Source: an uncultured Spirochaetales bacterium
GTDB lineage: Bacteria; Spirochaetota; Spirochaetia; Sphaerochaetales; Sphaerochaetaceae
Direction: 5' to 3'
Assembly (NCBI GenBank): GCA_949292445.1
Contig: CASEZU010000162.1
Location: forward strand, 1 to 11,225
DNA: 11,225 bases
In this document: piece after piece, positions 5,806 to 11,225 of the stretch
Layout of the letters: every line of letters starts with the position of its first letter
Numbering within the stretch: the first letter of the stretch is position 1
The notes under the pieces: generated by a model
What the model was told of the DNA's origin: nothing
The model's input: the letters and a program-made list of their open reading frames with translations, nothing else
Databases searched by the model: none
Made by a program: the position numbers and the translations under genes

Positions 5806-7710
5806 TCACTCAAGCTCTACAGCTCCGGTATAAAGCCTGTAATAGACTCCATGCTGGGCAATGAGCGAATCGTGATCGCCGCGCTCTATGATGCGGCCGT
5901 GATCCAGGACCATGATCGCATTTGAGTTGCGTACAGTGGAAAGCCTGTGCGCTATGACGAACACAGTACGGCCTTCCATCAGCTTGTCCATACCGCTCTG
6001 CACAAGAGCTTCCGTGTGGGTGTCGATCGATGACGTGGCCTCATCCATGACAAGGACGGGAGGATCCGCGATCGCAGCCCTTGCAATAGAGAGAAGCTGC
6101 CTCTGTCCCTGCGAGAGGCTCTCACCGTTATTGGTGAGCATCGTATCATACCCGTCGGGCATCATCATTATGAAGTCATGTGCATTGGCCAGCTTCGCAG
6201 CGGCGATGACTTCCTCATCAGTGGCATCCAGCTTGCCGAACTTTATGTTCTCCTTGATGGTCCCTGTAAAGAGGTTCGTATCCTGCAGGATCATTCCCAG
6301 AGAGTGCCGGAGATCAGCCTTCTTTATCTTGTTGATGTTGATGCCGTCGAATCTTATCTTGCCGTCCTGGATGTCATAGAAGCGGTTGAGAAGATTCGTG
6401 ATGGTCGTCTTTCCCGCACCGGTGGAACCGACGAATGCGATCTTCTGCCCGGGCTTCGCATAGAGAGAGATATCATGCAGGACCATCTTATCCGGGACAT
6501 AGCCGAAATCAACATCATGCATTACTATGTCTCCCCTGAGCGGTGTGTATGTCACAGGGCTTCCATCATGATGAGGGTGCTTCCATGCCCACTTTCCAGT
6601 GCGTTCCTTAGACTCGGTGATGCTGCCGTCCTCACCCACCGCGGCATTCACAAGCATCACATAGCCGTCGTCGACCTCGCTCTCCTCATCCATGAGCTCG
6701 AATATGCGCTCTGCACCGGCAAGTGCGAGCAGCACCATGTTCATCTGCTGCGAGATCTGGTTTATGTTGTTAGAGAAAGAGCGGGAAAGCTGCAGGAATG
6801 CGGCGAGGAGACCGAGCGTATAGCCGCTGGCAGCGCCTCCGGAGACTATGACTGCAATCGCTCCCACGACCACAAGAGCAACATACTGGATGTTTCCGAT
6901 GTTCATCGTCACAGGCCCCATTGCATTGGCCAGGGCATTGCCCTTGGTCATGGAGGCGCGGAGCTTCTCATTCAGGGAATTGAAATCCGCCTTGCTCTGT
7001 CCCTCATGGCAGAAGACCTTTATGACGCGCTGTCCGTTCATCATCTCCTCTATAAATCCGTTCACAGCACCGAGGTCAGCCTGCTGCTTTGAAAACTGAC
7101 GTCCGGAACGCTTCGCGATTAAGGTGGAGCTCCTCATCGTCAGAAGCGCGAAGAGGATTACGACTATCGTCAGGAACCAGGAATTCATGAGCATCGACAC
7201 AAAGACCATCACCAGGGTTATCATCGCCTGCATCAGCTGCACAAGGGAGTTGGAGATGAACTGGTTGAGCGTATCCGTATCGTTCGAGAAACGCGACATG
7301 ATCGTTCCATGCTGGTTCTGGTCAAAGTACGACAGAGGAAGTGAATCGAGCTTCCTGAACATCTTTATACGGATGTCATAGAGCGTATCCTGCGAAATCC
7401 CGACCATCGTGCGCGAAAGCAGATAGTTGAATACGACGGAAACGCTGACGATGCATGCGAACTGCAGGAGCGACATCATCACAGGTCTCCAGTCCGGATT
7501 GCTGACACCGATGATCGGTGTCACATATTCATCGATGAACTGTCCGAGGAAGTTCGACGAATATACGATCGAGAAGGAAGAGATCAGTATGCACACGACG
7601 ATGAAGACGAACTTCAGCTTCCTCTCGCCGAAAACTATTCTCAGGATGCGCTTCATCGCCTTCTTGGGATCCTTGGCTCTGGCGCCTCCGGCATTGCGTC
7701 CTCTAATCAT
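5806..7710 (-). CDS. ABC exporter half-transporter 2 (canonical ATP-site partner)
   Basis: This 634-residue inner-membrane protein has a six-helix exporter domain (about 20-335) followed by an ATPase domain. Walker A is GSTGAGKT (428-435), the Q-loop is Q476, Walker B is VLVMDEAT (552-559) with catalytic E557, and the switch histidine is H588 in AHRLST. The signature is altered, LSQGQ (532-536) instead of LSGGQ. With the complementary defects in its partner this points to a heterodimeric exporter like TM287/288, LmrCD or BmrCD, in which this subunit supplies the active Walker A/B. An insert of roughly 45 residues (345-392, containing WKHPHHDG) lies between the two domains; similar linkers occur in clostridial homologues. 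ATG 7710 overlaps the upstream stop by 8 bases (ATGATTAG) and has AGAGGAGG (7719-7726) eight bases upstream. A longer frame from 7809 is rejected. The substrate is unknown; drugs, lipids or peptides are all possible. Confidence 0.93.
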   Translation of the reverse strand: MIRGRNAGGARAKDPKKAMKRILRIVFGERKLKFVFIVVCILISSFSIVYSSNFLGQFIDEYVTPIIGVSNPDWRPVMMSLLQFACIVSVSVVFNYLLSRTMVGISQDTLYDIRIKMFRKLDSLPLSYFDQNQHGTIMSRFSNDTDTLNQFISNSLVQLMQAMITLVMVFVSMLMNSWFLTIVVILFALLTMRSSTLIAKRSGRQFSKQQADLGAVNGFIEEMMNGQRVIKVFCHEGQSKADFNSLNEKLRASMTKGNALANAMGPVTMNIGNIQYVALVVVGAIAVIVSGGAASGYTLGLLAAFLQLSRSFSNNINQISQQMNMVLLALAGAERIFELMDEESEVDDGYVMLVNAAVGEDGSITESKERTGKWAWKHPHHDGSPVTYTPLRGDIVMHDVDFGYVPDKMVLHDISLYAKPGQKIAFVGSTGAGKTTITNLLNRFYDIQDGKIRFDGININKIKKADLRHSLGMILQDTNLFTGTIKENIKFGKLDATDEEVIAAAKLANAHDFIMMMPDGYDTMLTNNGESLSQGQRQLLSIARAAIADPPVLVMDEATSSIDTHTEALVQSGMDKLMEGRTVFVIAHRLSTVRNSNAIMVLDHGRIIERGDHDSLIAQHGVYYRLYTGAVELE

Positions 7711-9430
7711 CCAGGTTGCCTCCTCTCGTCTGAGTCTCGTAAAGATCGCGGTAATCGGCATTGCGCTCCAGAAGCTCTGCATGCGTACCGATATCCTGGA
7801 TCCTGCCATTGTTCATGACAATGATCTGATCAGCCTCCATCACGGAGGAAAGACGCTGGCTTATGATTATCTTCGTCAGGTCCTTCACATCCTCGCGGAG
7901 TGCTTTCCTGATCTGCGAATCCGTCGCTGTGTCGACAGCGGATGTGGAATCATCCATGATGAGTATCTTCGGTTTCTTGAGAAGCGCACGGGCAATGCAG
8001 AGCCTCTGCCTCTGCCCGCCGGAGAAGTTGGTTCCGCCCTGCTCCACATGGCTGTCATAGCCGTCCTTCATGGCCTCTATGAAGGGAGATGCCGAAGCGA
8101 CTGCGCACGCCGCCCTGATCTCCTCATCAGTAGCATCAGGATTTCCCCATCTGAGATTCTCCGCGACCGTTCCGGAAAAGAGCGTGTTCTTCTGCAGGAC
8201 TACAGAAACCTCATTCCTGAGAGCCTCCAGATTGTATTCACGCACATCGCGTCCCCCCACCTTCACAGAGCCGGATGTGACATCATAGAGCCTTGCGATG
8301 AGGGAGATAAGCGATGTCTTTCCTGAACCTGTGTTGCCTATGATGCCGATCATCTGGCCGCTCTCTATCTTCAGGTTTATGTCGCTGAGGACACGTGACG
8401 AGCCGCCGTATCCGAATGAGACATGGTCGAACTCCACCGAGCCGTCCTTCACCGTCTTCTCACCATCCGGATTGATGTCCATGCTGGGCCTGGTGTTGAG
8501 GACCTCCGCGATACGCACCATCGATGCATGTGCGATTGAGAGCATGACAATGACCATGCCGGTCATGACGAGCGATGAGAGGATCTGTCCGGTGTAGGTA
8601 TATATGCTCATCAGCTCACCAGTCTCCATATGCCCTATATTGATGAGCCTTGCGCCGATGTAGGAGATCGCGATCATGCAGCAGTATGTGACAGTCATCA
8701 TCAGCGGTCCCATGAGAGCCATGATCGTCTGTCCTCTCTTAAAGTTCGACCTGATGGTCTCCGAAGCCTCGGCGAACTTCCCGAGCTGCTCATCCTCCCT
8801 GACATAGGCCTTGACCGTCCTGATTCCCGTGAGGTTCTCCTGGACCACCCTGTTGAAGGAATCATAGCCCCGGAAAGCGTTGGTGAACGATGAATACGTC
8901 CGCTTGAAGATCATGAAGATGCATACGGCGACAACAGGAATCGCGACAGCGAAGACGAGAGAAAGCGCTCCGCCGTTGTGGTAGACCATGATGATGGCGA
9001 AGATGAACATGATCGGCGACCTCACGCATATCCTGATCATCATCTGGAATGACTGCTGCACGTTCTGCACATCCGTCGTCATTCTGGTTATGAGCGAGGA
9101 TGTCGAGAACCTGTCCACATCGGCAAAGGAGAAATCCATTATTCTGGAATAAAGATCCTTTCTGATGTTGGTGGCGAATCCTGCGGAAGCCTTTGAGGCT
9201 GTCCATGCTCCGGCAACGCCGAATGAAAGGGAGAGAAATGCTGCGATGATAATGAGCACTCCAATTCTGAGCACATAACCCATATCGTTTGAGGAGACAC
9301 CGGTATCGACGATGAGTGCCATCAGCGTCGGTATCAGGACCTCCATAGCAACTTCTCCCACCATCATAAGAGGCGTGATGAATGCGTATTTCTTATATTC
9401 CCTGACACGGGAAAGCAGAGTCTTCAGCAT
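7703..9430 (-). CDS. ABC exporter half-transporter 1 (degenerate ATP-site partner)
   Basis: This 575-residue protein has an exporter-type six-helix membrane domain (about 15-305) and an ATPase domain with Walker A GNTGSGKT (365-372), Q-loop Q413 and signature FSGGQ (469-473). In Walker B, ILIMDDST (489-496), the catalytic glutamate is replaced by D494. The H-loop histidine is replaced by Q525 in ISQRLSS. The same two substitutions mark the degenerate site of heterodimeric exporters such as Thermotoga TM287. Its intact signature should complete the active site on its partner, and its own Walker site should pair with the partner's LSQGQ. ATG 9430 overlaps the MarR stop by 7 bases (ATGCTGA) behind GGAGGAGAG, so translation of the three genes is probably coupled. 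Export would be across the inner membrane and controlled by the MarR protein; the cargo cannot be read from sequence. Confidence 0.93.
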   Translation of the reverse strand: MLKTLLSRVREYKKYAFITPLMMVGEVAMEVLIPTLMALIVDTGVSSNDMGYVLRIGVLIIIAAFLSLSFGVAGAWTASKASAGFATNIRKDLYSRIMDFSFADVDRFSTSSLITRMTTDVQNVQQSFQMMIRICVRSPIMFIFAIIMVYHNGGALSLVFAVAIPVVAVCIFMIFKRTYSSFTNAFRGYDSFNRVVQENLTGIRTVKAYVREDEQLGKFAEASETIRSNFKRGQTIMALMGPLMMTVTYCCMIAISYIGARLINIGHMETGELMSIYTYTGQILSSLVMTGMVIVMLSIAHASMVRIAEVLNTRPSMDINPDGEKTVKDGSVEFDHVSFGYGGSSRVLSDINLKIESGQMIGIIGNTGSGKTSLISLIARLYDVTSGSVKVGGRDVREYNLEALRNEVSVVLQKNTLFSGTVAENLRWGNPDATDEEIRAACAVASASPFIEAMKDGYDSHVEQGGTNFSGGQRQRLCIARALLKKPKILIMDDSTSAVDTATDSQIRKALREDVKDLTKIIISQRLSSVMEADQIIVMNNGRIQDIGTHAELLERNADYRDLYETQTRGGNLDD

Positions 9431-9855
9431 AGGCTCTCCTCCAGTACGTTCGTAAGTCTTCTGCAGATGTCCATGTACACATCCTTCTCATCTGCTGAGA
9501 TGACGGAGAGAAGCAGTCTCTCCACAGCTTCTGTGCGCTCGCGGGCCTCAGCGAGCTTGGCATGGCCCTTCTCCGTCAGCACGACGCGCCGCAGACGTCC
9601 GTCGGCCTCATCCTTTGCACGCACAATCAGTCCGGCAGATGCAAGGGTATCCACCATCGCGGATACTGTGGCCCTCGTAAGAAGCAGCTCGCTCTCTATC
9701 TCCCGCTGTGCCGCCCCATCATTCCTTGCAATGAAAATCAGGACCCTGATCTGTGCCGAAGAGAGCCCTATTGATCTGAGGTCGCGGTCCACGGTTCTGC
9801 GGGCGATCCGCCCGAGCGACCCCGCCGCGAACAAAAGCATATTGTCTGCAGCCAT
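9424..9855 (-). CDS. MarR-family transcriptional regulator
   Basis: The 143-residue protein has the MarR layout: N-terminal dimerisation helix, winged helix-turn-helix (about 33-95) with recognition helix near 58-72 (LLTRATVSAMVDTL), wing DEADGRLRRVVLTEKG (82-97), and C-terminal helices for dimerisation. MarR proteins are usually repressors released by small ligands, often controlling adjacent efflux pumps. The two ABC half-transporter genes follow in the same operon with overlapping ends, which fits. ATG 9855 is chosen because the promoter places transcription start near 9866, so the in-frame TTG at 9876 lies upstream of the mRNA; an ATG at 9840 is a lesser option. No Shine-Dalgarno precedes 9855 and the leader is about 11 bases, so expression is probably low. 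A perfect inverted repeat over the start site suggests autorepression. Confidence 0.92.
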   Translation of the reverse strand: MAADNMLLFAAGSLGRIARRTVDRDLRSIGLSSAQIRVLIFIARNDGAAQREIESELLLTRATVSAMVDTLASAGLIVRAKDEADGRLRRVVLTEKGHAKLAEARERTEAVERLLLSVISADEKDVYMDICRRLTNVLEESLC

Positions 9856-9856
9856 A

Positions 9857-9870
9857 GTTCGGTTCCGAAC
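9857..9870. promoter_or_regulatory. Candidate MarR operator (inverted repeat)
   Basis: GTTCGG-TT-CCGAAC is a perfect 6+6 inverted repeat with a 2-base centre. It ends one base before the MarR start codon and covers the predicted transcription start near 9866, directly downstream of the -10 box. A dimeric MarR protein bound here would block RNA polymerase for the whole operon. Binding is inferred from position and symmetry. Confidence 0.65.
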
Positions 9871-9872
9871 AA

Positions 9873-9901
9873 ACAATATGCAACAGCCCTTGATCAGTCA
9901 A
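9873..9901 (-). promoter_or_regulatory. Promoter of the MarR-ABC exporter operon
   Basis: On the minus strand TTGACT (9896-9901), a 17-base spacer and TATTGT (9873-9878) form a plausible sigma70 promoter, five of six and four of six matches to consensus. The start near 9866 falls within the inverted repeat. It lies just after the terminator of the upstream decarboxylase operon, confirming a separate transcription unit. Confidence 0.7.
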
Positions 9902-9928
9902 CAGGCTTCACAAAAACTACACTGAGAC

Positions 9929-9962
9929 AAAAAAGCCCCCGGGCTTGTGCGGCCTGAGGGCT
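9929..9962 (-). terminator. Intrinsic terminator of the decarboxylase beta operon
   Basis: On the minus strand an 11-position stem (arms 9952-9962 and 9934-9944, one A-C mismatch and one G-U pair, strongly GC) with a 7-base loop is followed by TTTTTTG. It lies 18 bases after the stop of the 40-aa gene, so that gene is inside the same transcript as the beta subunit. Confidence 0.88.
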
Positions 9963-9980
9963 GTATGCGGCAGAGCCTGA

Positions 9981-10103
9981 TTATTTGTCGTCCTTCTTCT
10001 TGCCTGTGACCTTGTTGAGAACAATGAGTGCAACGAAGAGGATTGCAAGAGCCCCTGCGAGGAGACCCCAGCTCTGGAATGCGATTGCTATTGCGCTAGG
10101 CAT
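9981..10103 (-). CDS. Small single-TM protein (40 aa), putative decarboxylase partner
   Basis: A 40-residue protein begins MPSAIAIAFQSWG, has one hydrophobic helix of about 20 residues (GLLAGALAILFVALIVLNKV) and ends in a charged tail (TGKKKDDK). The ATG at 10103 has a perfect AAGGAGG (10111-10117) seven bases upstream, and the gap to the beta-subunit stop is 15 bases. The strong ribosome site, the position before the shared terminator and the clean membrane-plus-charged-tail layout argue that it is a real gene despite its size. Gamma subunits of sodium-pump decarboxylases also have one N-terminal TM helix and a charged tail but are normally longer, so this could be a miniature gamma-like or accessory subunit stabilising the membrane complex. 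That role is inference; I do not recognise a named family. Confidence 0.78.
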   Translation of the reverse strand: MPSAIAIAFQSWGLLAGALAILFVALIVLNKVTGKKKDDK

Positions 10104-10118
10104 ATTCGTACCTCCTTA

Positions 10119-11219
10119 TCAGCCGAAGATCGGGAGGAGCTCCGAAAGGAGAAGTCCTCCGGCGAGAACGGAAGCGATCTGTCCGGAGACATTCGCGCCG
10201 AGAGCGAACGGCAGAAGGTGATTCTGCTTGTTGGCCTCGATACCGATCTTCTGGACAACGCGTGAAGACATCGGGAATGCGGAGATTCCGGCACCGCCGA
10301 TGAGCGGATTGATCTTCTTCTCCTTGGGAAGGAAGATATTGACTATCTTGAGGAAGACGACGCCGCAGGCTGTATCGAAGATGAATGCCACGAGTCCGAA
10401 TGCCATGATCATGAGCGTTGCAGGCTGCAGAAGCGCCGGACCTGACATCATCGGGGAGATTGCAAGACCGAGCATCAGGGTGATGAGCGGTGAGAGCATA
10501 TCCTGAGCAGCCCTTGAGAGGTTGTCGAGGACGCCGCACTCCCTGAGGAGGTTTCCGAACATCAGCATACCTACAAGCGCGGCCGAATCCGGTGCGAGGA
10601 TACCGCAGACGATCGTCGTGACAATCGGGAAGACAATCCTTGTCGTCTTGGAAACCGATGCCGCGGAGTAGTGCATCTGGATGGCCCTCTCCTTCTTTGT
10701 CGTCGTTGCCTTGAGGACGATCGGCTGGATCATCGGGACGAGAGCCATGTAGCAGTAAGCGACAACAAGGATCGCCGCCACATAGTTCGAGTGGAGGCGC
10801 TGTGAGACAAGGATCGCTGTAGGACCGTCAGCAGCGCCGATGATACCGATCGAAGCGGCATCATTGAGCGGGAATCCGAGGAGCGAGGCGATGATCATGG
10901 AAATGAAGATACCGCCCTGTCCTGCAGCTCCGATGAAGATGAGCCAAGGCTTCGAGATAAGCGGACCGAAATCGATCATGGCACCGATTCCGATGAAGAG
11001 AAGAAGCGGGAACGCTTCCGCGCTCTCGATACCGACGTTGAACAGCCACTGCAGGATCGCATTGTCCTGAAGCATGACTGATCCCGGAAGGTTCACGAGA
11101 ATCGCTCCGAAACCCATAGGGAGGAGAAGCGTAGGCTCCATCCCCTTCTTGATCGCCAGGTAGATGAGAATCAGACCGACGACGATCATTATCAATTGAT
11201 AAACCAGTTCGGTATTCAT
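10119..11219 (-). CDS. oadB: Sodium-pump decarboxylase beta subunit (OadB/MmdB/GcdB family)
   Basis: This 366-residue polytopic protein is the membrane subunit of a biotin-dependent decarboxylase that couples decarboxylation of carboxybiotin to export of Na+. It carries the family motifs: PLLLFIGIGAMIDFGPL (71-87), GAADGPTAI (128-136), whose aspartate D131 corresponds to the essential intramembrane Asp of Klebsiella OadB, YMALVPMIQP (157-166), and FALGANVSGQIASVLAGG (338-355) with the conserved Asn/Gly/Ser helix. Length fits the shorter beta subunits (about 370). Which acid is decarboxylated (oxaloacetate, methylmalonyl-CoA or glutaconyl-CoA) depends on the alpha subunit, which is not in the window and may lie upstream beyond the right edge. 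The start at ATG 11219 matches the family N-terminus, but its ribosome site is cut off. A 40-aa membrane protein gene follows. The symbol is family-level only. Confidence 0.93.
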   Translation of the reverse strand: MNTELVYQLIMIVVGLILIYLAIKKGMEPTLLLPMGFGAILVNLPGSVMLQDNAILQWLFNVGIESAEAFPLLLFIGIGAMIDFGPLISKPWLIFIGAAGQGGIFISMIIASLLGFPLNDAASIGIIGAADGPTAILVSQRLHSNYVAAILVVAYCYMALVPMIQPIVLKATTTKKERAIQMHYSAASVSKTTRIVFPIVTTIVCGILAPDSAALVGMLMFGNLLRECGVLDNLSRAAQDMLSPLITLMLGLAISPMMSGPALLQPATLMIMAFGLVAFIFDTACGVVFLKIVNIFLPKEKKINPLIGGAGISAFPMSSRVVQKIGIEANKQNHLLPFALGANVSGQIASVLAGGLLLSELLPIFG

Positions 11220-11225
11220 AACGTT

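Noticed and set aside
6178..7092. 304-codon plus-strand open frame
   Set aside because: It is antisense to the highly conserved ABC half-transporter 2 gene, with no recognisable domains; a codon-bias shadow.
7711..7809. 33-residue extension of ABC half-transporter 2
   Set aside because: It lies wholly inside the end of the upstream ABC gene and is not exporter-like; ATG 7710 has a ribosome site and the usual stop-start overlap.
7427..8326. 299-codon plus-strand open frame
   Set aside because: It is antisense to both ABC genes and contains no coherent family motifs.
9856..9876. TTG start giving MarR seven extra residues
   Set aside because: The TTG falls in the -10 box region, upstream of the predicted transcription start.
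10096..10539. 147-codon minus-strand frame overlapping the beta subunit
   Set aside because: It is an out-of-frame shadow, Arg/Ser rich, over a clear membrane-protein gene.

Overview
The window reads as ordinary chromosome of a moderate-GC, probably anaerobic bacterium. A spirochaete of the Sphaerochaeta/Treponema type is my best guess. The reasons are indirect: heavy AGG/AGA use for arginine, a membrane-embedded decarboxylase sodium pump, a secreted InlB-type repeat protein, and a PLP enzyme family shared with anaerobic Clostridia. A clostridial relative is not excluded. I see no insertion sequence, prophage, CRISPR array or integrase.

Left part (1-1607): the 3' end of an AI-2E/PerM-family membrane permease runs in from the left edge. 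It is followed by a tRNA-Asn(GUU) gene on the minus strand with its own clear promoter and terminator. Next comes a 179-aa plus-strand protein that looks like a free-standing DUF3320-type domain and may be translated from a leaderless transcript.

Centre (1650-4493): a promoter drives two plus-strand genes, both fold-type II PLP enzymes. The first is an uncharacterised 486-aa 'PLP-dependent protein, beta-subunit-like' family member. The second is a threonine-synthase-like enzyme with an N-terminal four-cysteine knuckle. A GC-rich hairpin lies between them. A strong, probably bidirectional terminator separates them from the convergent minus-strand genes.

Right part (4516-11219), all minus strand: upstream, a sodium-pump decarboxylase beta subunit is followed by an unreported-looking 40-aa single-TM protein and a classic terminator. 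A new promoter with an overlapping perfect inverted repeat then starts a three-gene operon: MarR-family repressor, ABC half-transporter 1 and ABC half-transporter 2. The three genes overlap by 7-8 bases. The two ABC proteins carry complementary defects: degenerate Walker B and H-loop in the first, and LSQGQ in place of LSGGQ in the second. That is the signature of a heterodimeric exporter with one active and one degenerate ATP site, and the MarR protein very likely autoregulates it. A secreted protein with a coiled-coil/InlB-repeat/CARDB-like layout ends the block.

Nothing here is clearly a new defence or mobile system. The best leads are the 40-aa membrane protein behind the decarboxylase beta subunit, the stand-alone DUF3320-like gene with its possible leaderless start, the paired PLP enzymes, and the MarR operator that covers its own transcription start.
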